DNA of 64,000 nt from Hofstenia miamia. Taxonomy: Eukaryota; Xenacoelomorpha; Acoela. The position numbers and the translations under genes are program-made. A model generated the notes under the pieces. The model was not told the DNA's origin, did no database searches, and saw nothing but the letters and a program-made list of their open reading frames with translations. The stretch is taken from NCBI GenBank assembly GCA_004352715.1, contig SCFE01000079.1, positions 366,628 through 430,627 on the forward strand. The letters are read 5' to 3'. Shown here piece by piece: positions 34,049 to 45,639 of this stretch (its first letter is position 1; every line of letters begins with the position of its first letter).

Positions 34049-35166
34049 GATTTGATATTGCTTTCACCGTTGTATTTTGATTTCCACCAATGAATCTATA
34101 AACCTACTAAAAAATACCACTGCTCTTGATACTAACTATAAGAATCTTTCCTTTTTCAAACCCAAGCAAGATGAAACTGTTAATGGTGAGTGGCAGGTAA
34201 TCAATGAAGGTAGGCACTCAAACTCAACCGGATTTACTGGAGGCAATTCCATGGTGGGACTGGGACTTGGGACCAAAAACGAAGGAGTTGGGATCAAAGA
34301 TTTCAGAATAGTACTCATAAATTTTCCTAATTTTGGTCAAAATAGAAATTATGCTGTGGGTCCAATGGGACTATGGGACTAGAAAATTTAATGGGACATG
34401 GATCAAACACAATGGCACTAAATTGGACCGATACCAAGATAATCCTTGGCCCACAGAACCTCATTTTAAAGGCGTGTACACGTTCACATGACAGGAAAGG
34501 TTACATGATACAGATATCATTGGTGAGCAGACCAACTTTGATTTTGTAAAGAAGGAGATTTGCTGATACAAACATTGATCATAATTTATCAATTGGGGCC
34601 GACTTTAGGGCAAATATATTTGCTATATTTGTAAGAAGAACCTAAAGCCTTATTATTATCTAGGAAGTTTTTAGCATTTTGGTTAGTCATTTTAAAATAT
34701 ATCGGATATTTGAAAATTTATTTTTTGCATTTAGATGTACATCTGCAAGCATAATATGGCATTCATAACAGACAGAAAAGGGTGAAATTTAATTTCGGAC
34801 TCAAACTTACTAAAGACATTTGCCTGTAGCAACCCCAACGAGAAGTTGTGCAACTATAACAAAGACGATTGGAAAATTAAAAAATCGTTTCTTGATAATC
34901 TTGAATCAACTTTATTAAACTGATACTTGGTGTATAGTACTACTACAAAATATTAATATTTATGTATCATAAAAGTTTTAAGGAAACGTTGTGCAGAAGT
35001 TTTTAAATTATCAAGCTAAAGTGAAAATTCTGGGGCTTCAAAATGCCAAAGTGGCAGTTGAGAATCTCCACTTACCTATTGAAAACCAGATTCATGAAAA
35101 CCTATTGAAAAACGCCAAGGTACAATTAATCAAGTTCAAGGCCTTTCCTTTATTCTCAAAGGCATC
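34049..35166. other. Gene-free stretch
   Basis: The frame 34077-34382 is rich in Gly and Asn because of GGGAC/TGGGACT-type repeats (about 34250-34385) and has no family signature. The frame 34991-35242 is also unassigned and runs into the next MITE. Confidence 0.35.
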
Positions 35167-35174
35167 ATTTCAGT

Positions 35175-35866
35175 CAAAATGGAAGAGGGGTGGTTCGACC
35201 CATGGAGCATTTCGAGGCGGGTATGCGGCAAGATTTTTCTAAAGTGGGTAAGCATGGGGCAAAATTGGGGCAGCAACACTTTTTAGTTAAAACGGATTGA
35301 AGTAAGAGATTGCCCATTTTAGAAATTTTTAAAAGCATTTTTTGCATCAAAATTCCCTGCATAAGAAATATTTGATTTACTTTGAAAATTAGTCGCATTT
35401 TTAGCTCTTTGTGAAATTTGATTCTATTCAATGATATCAGCAACATCATTTTGATTTGATTTGCAGTCAATAGGCTTTGCAATTACATTGGAAGGATTGC
35501 AATTGTCCTTGCATAAATGTATTATATAAAATATTATTATTATCAAAACCTTTACAGAGTTAAAATTCAATTTCATTTTTCTATTAAAAATGGTAATAAT
35601 AGTAGAGATGACATTTTAAAAAATGAATCTGCATTTTTTACCGAGTAAGTATTCAAAATATTTTAGTGATTGTGTGATGTAGTGCAATGAAGATAGTCAT
35701 AGGAAAAATATGGAGCAGTAAAATATCGTAAGTAGTTTTGGAGCAGAATTTGTTGTAGGCAAATTTGGGGCGGTAGAATATAAAGCGTGGAGCAATGTGG
35801 GGTAGATGTCAACACGGGAAAATGGGGCAGGCCAGTTCACAAAAATCCGCTCCACTTCCATCTCTG
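35175..35866. mobile_element. hAT-type MITE with perfect 8-bp duplication
   Basis: ATTTCAGT occurs exactly at 35167-35174 and 35867-35874, flanking a 692-bp element. The left end reads CAAAATGGAAGAGGGG. The right end, reversed, reads CAGAGATGGAAGTGGAG, an imperfect inverted pair beginning CA as in hAT elements. Subterminal regions on both sides are rich in GGGGCA and GGGGCAG-type repeats. No coding sequence is seen, so it depends on a hAT transposase from elsewhere. Its ends differ from the hAT at 29398, so it is a different family. Confidence 0.88.
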
Positions 35867-35874
35867 ATTTCAGT

Positions 35875-36750
35875 AAAGTACTCTTCCTTAAAATTAACAG
35901 CCTAGGAACCTCGAAAAATTTTTACTGGTTTTTCAAAAAATTTTCTAAATTTTTTAAACGCATCTAGCTCAAAAAATAATGAGGAAATCTATGAATTCAC
36001 TATGGGATACAAAATGTTTCCGCACAGGATTGATTACATATTTGAAGCACTGGATGTAAGTTTAAAAACACTAGTTTATACGTGTAAATTTTCTCAGAAA
36101 TACTAAAAGTTTAACAACTCCGGCAGATGTAGTTTTTCAAGATTTTTGATGGGTTTTTGATAAAAATTTAAACGCAAACAACTAAAAAAATATTCATTCT
36201 GAAAACACCTCGTTATAAGGAAATGTCTCATTTTTATTTTCGTTCTTAGGACACGTCCTGACACTGTCCCAATTAAGTGCACCTCAATTTGTTTGGAGGT
36301 TAATCTAAGGGTGGAAGGGTTCTGAGTAGCCCATGTGGACCACAAGTTGGGCCGGATGAAAAAAATATTCATGCAGGCTATAAATGAACTGTGGGCTGAA
36401 GTACAGGCCACAATTTTTAGTTAATCTTGTAGAGCTGTATATTTCAAAAAAATCTGCTTTAGTCTCGGCCTGGTGATTGGCAGTACAAAAACTCAAGGAG
36501 GCACTAAAATGCTTTTGCAAGTAGTGAATTGGTTTAGGTTTTGTCCAAGTGTTCGAAATATGGAATATCACAAAATTTCTTCAATTTTGTGGCCCTGCAA
36601 TCATTATATTGGCTTCAAAACAAACAAGGAGTTTACGAGTAAGAAAGTGTAATCAATTTTTAGAAATAAAATTGTAATTCCATATTCTAGGTCTACACTC
36701 TGCATTTTCAAACAATTAATTTTGTATTTTCGAAAATGATTGTTTAAATC
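35875..36750. other. Gene-free stretch
   Basis: Minus-strand open frames at 36103-36571 have no motif. I see no promoter, RNA gene or repeat boundary. Confidence 0.35.
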
Positions 36751-37684
36751 AATCATTGCTTCACTATATTGGAAAAAATGCAATTTTCTTAATTACAGAA
36801 ACTTGGTTTAAGCCTGATATCGACCCTAACTTGTTTAATCCAGACAGACAAATTTTTGAGGTTTTTTCTAAGAATCGAATAGGTAGAGGTGGTGGACTTA
36901 TGATAATTGTGCCGAAATCTTTAAAACCAGTCCGTAAATCTGAATATGAAATTTATCATGAAATATTTGAATCGCTGTGGATAGAAATAAAATCAATAGA
37001 GAACTGTTTCCAAAAAGAATTGATAAACGTAACTTATAATCCAAATAAAAATTATCTAGTTGAATATCTAAATTATAAAGTCAATGAAATATCTGAAATA
37101 TGTAATAATTATAACTCTCTAAATATATTCAGTGACTTTAATATTAATTACTTTAATTCATATGAACGAAATTCTATAAATGAAATGTCTGCTACTTGTA
37201 ATCTTCGTTGTGTTAATACAGTTTGTCCAACTCGAATGAACAATTTAATTGATTACTTTTTTACTGATTCTGATGATTCCTTCAAATCCTTAATGTTTTA
37301 ATCATTTAGTGATCATGCACTGTATACACATATTAGTAAAAAAATTTATAAAAAACAAGCAATTTAAATTCATATATGCAAGAGACTATTTATCTTACTC
37401 TGATGAAAAAATGGAAAAGGCCCTAAGAAACACCCCATTTAACTATATTTACACGTTAAATTCTGGACCTAAAATGATTAATTACATTGCAAAAGGAATC
37501 TACAAGGCATTAAACAGTGTTGCACCAATTAAGAAGCGAAGGGTTTAGATCAAAGCAATTAAATTTCCTTTTTCAAACACCGACGATAATCAAGTCCATG
37601 AACTATTATCAATTAAGCGAGAATTATTTGATCTTGCGAAATCCGTGCCGACAAAGACTAATTGGACCATTTGCGAAAAATCAA

Positions 37685-37732
37685 NNNNNNNNNNNNNNNN
37701 NNNNNNNNNNNNNNNNNNNNNNNNNNNNNNNN
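37685..37732. other. Assembly gap of 48 N, flanked by repeated sequence
   Basis: AGCGAGAATTATTTGATCTT occurs both before (37616) and after (37733) the gap and the following 60 bases match closely, with differences such as GTGCCGAC against GAGCCAAC. This is either a local duplication in the LINE linker or two haplotypes joined. Confidence 0.8.
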
Positions 37733-37924
37733 AGCGAGAATTATTTGATCTTGCGAAATCCGAGCCAACAAAGACTAATTGGACCAATTACGAAAAATCA
37801 AAAGAAGTAATTAAGCAATTAAGAACAAAAAATTTATCTAAAACTCGGCAAAAATTCTTTAATCAATTAAATTCTACTCTAGAAAAATGGCGATACGTCC
37901 ATGAATTTATTTGAAAATCTAAAT

Positions 37925-38321
37925 GTCTTTCATCTGAAATAAATAAATTAAACATCAATAATATGGCCGTAACAGACAAAACTCAAATACTAAATCATTT
38001 AAATTCAACATTCAAAGAACTTGGAAATTTCGATTTTCCACCTTATAAGAAAAAACAAAATTCTGATAATCTCAAACAATCAAAACAATTTTCCTTTAGA
38101 CTTGCTACAATCAATGAATTAGNGTCTTTCATCTGAAATAAATGAATTAAACATCAATAATATGGCCGTAACAGACAAAACTCAAATACTAAATCATTTA
38201 AATTCAACATTCAAAGAACTTGAAAATTTCGATTTTCCACCTTATAAGAAAAAACAAAATTCTGATAATCTCAAACAATCAAAACAATTTTCCTTTAGAC
38301 TTGCTACAATCAATGAATTAG
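37925..38321. other. Contig overlap within the LINE (198-bp duplication around an N)
   Basis: 37925-38122 is repeated at 38124-38321 (offset 199) with a few single-base differences (AATAAATAAATT against AATAAATGAATT, CTTGGAAA against CTTGAAAA). The single N at 38123 separates them. The open frame starting at 38162 is the same protein as the end of the preceding one. Confidence 0.85.
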
Positions 38322-39220
38322 AAAACATTGTTAAGAAACTTGATACCAACAAATCAACCGCTTCTTATAACCTCCCATTTTTTATTATTAAACGTTTTTT
38401 TCCTATTTTTGGAGAACAATTATTAGTCGCATTTAATCAATGTATTATTGATGGTGAATTTCCAGACTTACTGAAAAAGGTGACAACCTAAACGCAAAAA
38501 ATTATAGACCCATTTGCATTATACATCCTTTTAGCAAACTCTTTGAAAAACTTTTGTATGGTCAAATAAACGCATTCCTAAAATCTGAATACATCCTATC
38601 ACATAAACAATTTGGATTTCGCAATGGCCATAGCACCCAAGACGCAATTCTATCTATTACTCAACAAATAAAGTCTAATATATCTCATAATAACTGCAGT
38701 AGTGTAGCATTATTAGATTTAAGTAAGGCATTCAATTCAATGAATTTTGATATTTTGCAAGACAAGCTTATAAATTATAATTTTGGTGCTAACTCAATTA
38801 ATTTAATCATGAACTTTTTAAAAAATAGACAGCAGCGTGTAATATTAAACAGTAAAAAATCAAGTTATATTACGACTGACCGTGGGGTACCCCAAGGCAC
38901 TGTACTTGGCCCTATTNGAAACGCGAATAGAAAAAAACTATAAAAAATTTAGAAAAAAATTAAAGCAGTCTCTTCTAATAAAACAGTATACATTAGGGGA
39001 CGGTAATACACTTCATGCATTCGAAACATACATCCAACATTGAGCACCCACACAAACATTCACACAAACATTGATTATATTATTATATATTGTACATACT
39101 AATTTGTAGTAATTTATTGCTTATATTTTATTTTTCTTTTGTCATGTGTTAGTTTGTAGAATTTTGTATACATTAAGCATTAAATTTGCTTTGACTCTAT
39201 TTGAATGAAGTTTTTATTAT

Positions 39221-40870
39221 TTATCAAAAAAAATGTTTCAAAAAGTATATAGACGTGTAAAATAGTAAATTCCTTCATTTTGTTACTTAAAGCCACTTGT
39301 TACATAAATTGCTGACCTGTGGTGGAGAACAAATTCTTCCATATTTTTTTGTTCATATTACTGTAAATCGCCAAGCCGTGATTACAGTAGGCATGGGGTA
39401 TATTCTCAGGTTATTTTGTAGGTGTATTCAACAAACTATTGCATGCTGTAAAATTGATATTGAGTTTTATATTTTTCAGGTATTTATCCTGTTTCTGGTA
39501 ACATACTGATTATTTGACTAAAAGTTCGAGCGAAGTTAATATATGCGGGCTGTGGGAGGGCTGGGCCATTCTTTGCGAAAGTATGTGGGCTGGGGTTAGG
39601 ATAATAAACCCTCTACCAACTTTCATCTATGTCTATTTACAAACAAAGAAACAATGAAAGTTCCTTGTTGATCTCTTATATTTATCATCTAATGACATTT
39701 GCACAGCCATCCATTGAGAATTAAAAAACTTCAAATATACACTACCTGCAAAAAATCGGTAGTAATTTTGTCTTTTGCCAAAAATATTTTATGATACTTA
39801 TTAAATTTTTTGCATTTATCAACAGAAATCATAAGGATACCACAAAACCCGCATCTGCAATTGGGTACAGTCAGAGATGTGTGAAAGCTTAAATTTCTGT
39901 AGGAAATGGAATTTTTTAGCGTTTATATACATGTATTTCAAACTAATAGCAATGCAAATGCTTTTATCAATGTTGATTTCGAAATTACTTTCCATAATTT
40001 AGCTGATCTTTCATCATAAAATAGAAAAATAAAAACTGGCAAAGCTAAGGCCCCTAGCCCCAGTTTTAACACTCGAATAGTTGTGCACTTAGAGTTTCTT
40101 AGAAGTTTCTAATCAAAGTTTTAATTGCTCTTTAAATCAAAATCAACAAAAGATAAAAATAAAATTTACTTAATCATTTTAAATATATTGGTACACTTAC
40201 TCCAGTTATATACTAAGCCGCCTTAGTCACGGCAAAAACCTTGATTTATTTTTCGTTTATTAGTTTTTGCTAAGATTTTTTAATTATTTAAGAAATTATA
40301 CATAAAATGAAATAGGAAAATTGCGATAATTACTATATAGAAATTTATGAAAATATAAACGAACACGATTGNGATTGCATATCTGTTAAAACCCAATTAA
40401 CCATTTTAAAAACAATTCATTACAATTTATTAATGTCTGACATGACCATTACCGTACCAGATATTACTCGAGGATCCATAACAAAAGCCCGGTGCGCCAA
40501 TTCGCCACACATTTTATTTAGCGATTAAATTTTTCATGAGTTGCACAGCAAATCAATATACTTAAATTGCAATAACAAAAAATCGAAAATATTCAATAAA
40601 TTTATTTATTATTTTAATGAAATTAAAATTTACACATTCAAACAAAACTTAAAAATTGTTTTCTTAAAAATACTAAAAGAATATTTATTCTGAGATATGT
40701 AGCTTTAATCTACAGATAAGACTTTGGGAAATCGTTGTGTAACAGGAATTTTAAAATCTCTTAAACTGGTGTGGCTTGTATTTTATTGCTAAATCCAAAT
40801 TTCACAAATAGAATTGAAGTTAGTTCTGAAATTGCGATCAAAATAAAACTAAAAATTATATTCCATTTCC
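39221..40870. other. Gene-free stretch
   Basis: A single-N contig join lies at 40372. ACACTACCTGCAAAAAATCG near 39740 looks like a Tc1-type terminus without a visible partner. The open frame 39297-39509 shows no family signature. Confidence 0.35.
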
Positions 40871-41918
40871 CTACCACCCAGCGACAGCTTTATCTCTAAT
40901 AAATTTTCCATTTAGCTCCATAATATTATCTTTCAGGACTAAGAAATTGATCAGATCGCCTCCAAATGCTGCTGTTTCGGGAGCATCATAACCACCCATC
41001 TCCGTTTTGCACCAGCCAGGGCACATTGAAACGACTGCAATATTATCATCTGCATGTTCACGTGAATGTATCTAAATATACATTTATATATCATTAGCTG
41101 CTGTAATATAGTACATTGAAGTTTCTTACTAAGAATGATAAATTTTCAGACTTTTGTGCATTCGATGTTAGGAATCAGTCGATATTTTTGAAAGGTATTA
41201 ATAAAAAGCGATCTGAAAGAGTTATTAACAATATCGACCAATTTATCCATTTTAGCTGATATGAAAATAGTGACATATATTGGCGTAATTTGTTGTGATC
41301 ATGACATGTTTTTGGAAGTCTTCTTTCCATTTTATACTGTCAGTGCGTCAGGGTGAAGAACAAAAACTCACTGACATTTACTGTTATTAATGCTAAACAT
41401 AGATTCAAGAAATTTTCATGATCAATTTCATGAAAATGAAAATTTCTTATTTAAAAAAGAAACCTAATAACAAAAATACATAGATAACTACTTTGAAAAA
41501 CAAAACCTTGGTGACTTACGTTGGTTAATGCAATTAAAGCCAGTTTACTCATTTCGTAAGCGGAGTTGTTGTAGCCGGCGGCCTCATGTGAATTTGTTTT
41601 CGTCTTTTCAATGAAATCATTAACAAATGCAGATAATTCTTCTATTTTTAAATTTTCTGAGGATAACTTGGTCTGGTGTTCTTTTGAAACCTAAAATTCA
41701 TGCAAAATAACAATATTTGAAAAAAAAAGTAAAAATATGCAATTAACGCTATAAAAAACTAAATATATAATTAGTTGACTAACAATTGTGTGGGTAGTGT
41801 ATTCGCGTATAAAAAACACGAATTTTTTTAAAACTTTAAACAAAATACTTTCAGAAAACTTAATTCATTAAAATTATGATGTACGTATCACGTTCAGGGT
41901 TAAGAGTTACCTAGTTAA

Positions 41919-41949
<31 letters not shown>

Positions 41950-44437
41950 CTAACTTGTCGGTTTAATTCTGTGATTTGTCGCAAAAGATAATTTGGTAAA
42001 TACGGTTTCTCTCATTATAAGATAAACGCTACACTACATGATTTATGAAAATTAACATCAAAATAAGTGTTACAATTAACTGATTTTTTTAGTAATATCC
42101 GACAAATACAAGCATACCTATATAATCTTATTTAGAGTAGATTATTTATTTCGTGAATTTAAAATTACATGGAAATTACTGAATATTAACGAGTTAACGT
42201 GTAAAACTAATTAAGGATTCGTTAATTAATACGACTGTTATACAGATGAGAAAAAAAACACTTTAAACTCTGAATATTGAAATTGAAAAACTTCACATTT
42301 TCCAAATAAAAGTGTAAGGCTACCTGTGATAATCTTCCAACAAAGCTCGCCACGTTTATGATACGTCCGTTCTTTAGTAGAGGAAAGAACTCATTGGAAA
42401 CATCAAGTGTTGCAAAGTAATTGACCCTCATAATTGCCTAACACATTGAAAATTAACAAATATAAAAATGAAGAGCTTACAGCTGCTTGCTCACTGAAAG
42501 ACTCAACTGTAAAAGCTTTTGTTGCTGCATTGTTTACTAAGACATCTAGTTTGCCATGTTCTTTGGAAATAAATTCTACAGCAGATTTTATTGAAGACAT
42601 ATCTTCAATATCCAAATGCAAATACCTAAAAATTCTCAACAATTTACACTAAGAAAATGTTATATTCTAGAATGAAATAAATTATGTTGCTTCAACAATA
42701 TATTGAGAATTTCTTTATAATTTTGCATGCATTTATTTTATAGACTAAATTTCATTTTTAAGAAAATGTGCTGATAATTTATTCATAATTGCAATGCTCT
42801 TTAGCAGTTTAAGATGTAGAAAGAACATGTTTGCTATTTATTATATGCATAACGAAAATTGTTAATTAAAACAATAGTTTTTAAAACATTCAAGTTTTAA
42901 ATATTTAAGTTTGACGTTCGAAAGTTTGCACTTAACTGTTGAAGGTTTTCAGAACATTCAGGCTACAATCTTAGCAAAATCTAATAATGTAGTCGAGCAT
43001 GGCCTAACAAGTTATTTATTAATTTAGTAGGCCATGATTCGAGTCATGGGAAGAAGCATACTACTAATGCTCAAGTGCAGATCCAGAAGGATGTTTAGAG
43101 ATGGTGCAAGACTCATGGTTACCATTTTCCTAAAACAATCAAAACTCAGAACAGATATGAATGAATGCTCGTTTGGTGCAATCAAAGATAGTTTTCGTTG
43201 AGGAGTCTATTTCTTCGAAGTTCCTAACAACTAAATCAAATTTTTCAACTATCCATTGATTTTGTTGGTATTTGAGATGATTTGGAATATATTTGGAATA
43301 TGCCATTTTATGTTATTAATTAAGTAATTCCTAAACACATTTCTTGTAATCACTATTGTGGGTAAGCTCTACAAAAGTATGTCTCACCTGATAACCCTAA
43401 TTCTGCAGACCAATTTTTAAATGGACGACAACTTTAAGCGATTGAGTCACATTTTGGCAGCATTGGATTGGGTTAGTACATATTTTAATAGGCCGGGTTC
43501 GGCATTAACAATATTGATTAATTTTATAAGATGAGGTCACTTTTATTTTATCTCTAGAAAGTCCGACGATTTTATATCTTAAATTCATGCAGTTGTCAGA
43601 ATTGACCCATTCAAGTAAAACTAACGAAAACAAAGCAAATGAAAGAAAAGTGTCAGAAGAACAAAATAAGCAGTTTTTCTATTTAAAGTCTCATTACATG
43701 AGGCATTACAAATGTATTTAGATATGTGCAAGGTGGTCAAATTTGATCACTCAGACTTTCTAGTGTCAAAGGCATGTTAGAAAGTCAAGGGCTTTGCCGT
43801 AGTTTTTAATTGAAAACCTACTTATCGGCAATTTAATACATCAAGTGAGGGTGATAATATCAAAAAAGAATGTGAACTGGACTTTTAATTTACAAGAAAT
43901 TTTCGAAATACATCGGTTTTCACTAATTCAAGGGGCTGGTCCCCTCGCCTCCTTTCGATAGCGTACATTGCTTTTATAGTGCTACAATTATAACAGATCA
44001 AAACTGAGACTTCCCAATTTTCACAAAGAAAGTTTTTTAAGAATAACTCTATCATAGGATTAAAAAAGAGCATTAATATAACCATTGAAATTATTAATCA
44101 AATTTTCAAACATTTTTCAATTAATAAAAATAATTATTTATCGTTGACAATTACCTTACGTCAATTTTAAGTAACTTCGCATTCAAATAAATTCTCAATT
44201 AGATATTCATTGAAATTTTTTATTAAATTTCAAAAAAAATTGCTGGATATTGTTAATTTACCTGACATTTTTCAGTCCTTCATCATGCAATATTTTCAGA
44301 GCGTCTGTACCTTTTTGCTTATTTCGCGAAGTCAAATACACGACGTCATCAGGAGTGTATTCTTTGGATATAAAACGAACAGCTTCAATGCCAATTCCTC
44401 GATTTGCGCCCGTTACTAGACAAATACGTGGTGCCAT
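40871..44437 (-). CDS. Carbonyl-reductase-like SDR, gene 2 (five exons)
   Basis: Exons in reading order: 44437-44262, 42625-42481, 42437-42324, 41690-41520, 41071-40871, with GT-AG boundaries throughout. They encode 268 residues. It is an NADPH-type short-chain dehydrogenase of the CBR1 group, predicted cytosolic carbonyl reductase. Motifs: TGANRGIG at the N terminus, VLVNNAA (the usual NNAG glycine is alanine here), the serine in IINVASFVG, AYEMSK with the catalytic Tyr and Lys, and CPGWCKTEM. Residues match gene 1 along the whole length, with the same intron phases (phase 2 after exon 1, phase 0 elsewhere). Exon 2 is four codons longer (KAFTVESFSEQA against IDSTVDEQAS). The gene lies about 31 kb from gene 1 on the same strand, with a dead third copy between them. 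Introns contain (TA)n at about 41923-41949 but no obvious transposon. Confidence 0.95.
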
Positions 44438-44516
44438 CTAAATGCAATTATCTTTCATGTACAAAGTCAATACGCAGACTATAGCTATAATTTATTGTAA
44501 TAACCTCCTCCACAAC

Positions 44517-44548
<32 letters not shown>

Positions 44549-45639
44549 GAAGCATTTGCAAAATACTAAGATGTAATTGCAAATTTGTAAATACACAGAA
44601 ACTACAACTGCAAGAAGCTAATTATATTCAAAAACAAAATGCGGGTATTAATGTATGTTCAGCCCAACGAATAAACCTGAAAAACTGTAAGCCGGGGTTA
44701 GTCAATGCACAATGCGCCTGCCCAGCCTACTCTCAACTAAGCATGCGTGACATTCTTAAGCAAACTTGTATAATGCGAATTGAAATTGGAAAGTAAAGCC
44801 TGAAAAAATCATCAATTCTTAAGAAGAGAACAGAAGATTGGTTCTTGATTTTATCAGTAAACAACATGCTTGGATTTCGTATAAATTTACAGCATCTGAA
44901 AATGTTATCAAGCTTAAACTCTTGAATTTGAATTTTAAGAACAATAATAAAAATCCAGTACAAGTGTGTAACTACATACCTATTGCTACAAAGAAAACAA
45001 CGAGATTACTGTTTGCGATTGTATTTGTTTACCTACAGGAACTTACCATGAACTTTAAACAGTGTTTCCTCTGACAACACCAGGGTAAACTGATAACTCA
45101 AACAATGGACATTTACGGCTAAATCTGTGCTTGTTCAAATTTTCTAAGTGTATCACTGTGTTTATAAGTTACACATTCTTTCACATTTATGTAGCACAGG
45201 CTCGATTTCCGAAGTCAACTTTTTTAGAAGATATTACTATGGATAATAGGCAATTCACAGCGTAAGTGAATGAGCAGAATTTGTTGTTCCCCCTCCCCCT
45301 ACCCACAATTTTATAGTAAGTTCTTGAAATATACTAGAATTTTATCAAATCAAAATGGCGGACTTCTTAGATACACTTGATTTAAAGAAGCTTCACGTAG
45401 TATTGATTTCACAAAATGTATTGCAACATATTTTACTGCATAAAATACATACATCCATTTTTCAATTATAATGTATATAGATGTATACATGTAAATTGTA
45501 ATCAGAGATGGACCGAAAATGTATGCTCAAACCTAACCCTAAATCTGGTCTGATCCACTTAAATTACGGTAGAAAAATTGTTGAAGTTTGATCGTAGATA
45601 TTGCAAAAAAAATTTTTATGAAATTCCAATGTTTATTGT
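44438..45639. other. Upstream region of CBR gene 2 and spacer
   Basis: A (TA)n run lies at about 44519-44548, less than 120 bp upstream of the start codon. No TATA box at a sensible distance stands out. CAGAGATGGACCG near 45504 resembles the hAT-type end seen at 35866, with no partner found. The open frames 44733-45074 carry no motif. Confidence 0.35.

Larger units (their letters stand above)
36756..39220 (+). pseudogene. Non-LTR retrotransposon (CR1/Jockey-like LINE), fragmented by gaps
   Basis: The endonuclease is well preserved over 36756-37301: FLITETWFKPDID, the glycine-rich GRGGGLMIIVP, NIFSDFNINYF (the usual GDFN with G replaced by S) and PTRMNNLIDYFF. The linker follows (37309-37548, then KRELFDLAKS-type sequence). 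The reverse transcriptase includes LDTNKSTASYNLP (38341), NYRPICII (38500), ILSHKQFGFRNGHSTQDAIL (38594), VALLDLSKAFNSMN (38706) and RGVPQGTVLGPI (38882). It is cut by the N at 38917 just before the YADD site. The sequence resumes as the C-terminal tail FRKKLKQSLLIKQ, ending at a TGA at 39041-39043, then a short 3' region. The frames shift around 37300-37550 and 38480. Overlap joins at 37685 and 38123 repeat short parts, so some damage is assembly noise. It looks younger than the LINE at 3190. Confidence 0.88.

Noticed and set aside
34077-34382. Gly/Asn-rich 101-residue frame
   Set aside because: Explained by TGGGAC-type simple repeats; no motif.
39740-39790. Tc1-like terminus ACACTACCTGCAAAAAATCG
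   Set aside because: No matching right end or transposase found nearby, so no element was called; the same applies to the terminus near 19318.
44250-44441. Plus-strand frames of 63-69 residues
   Set aside because: Antisense to exon 1 of CBR gene 2.
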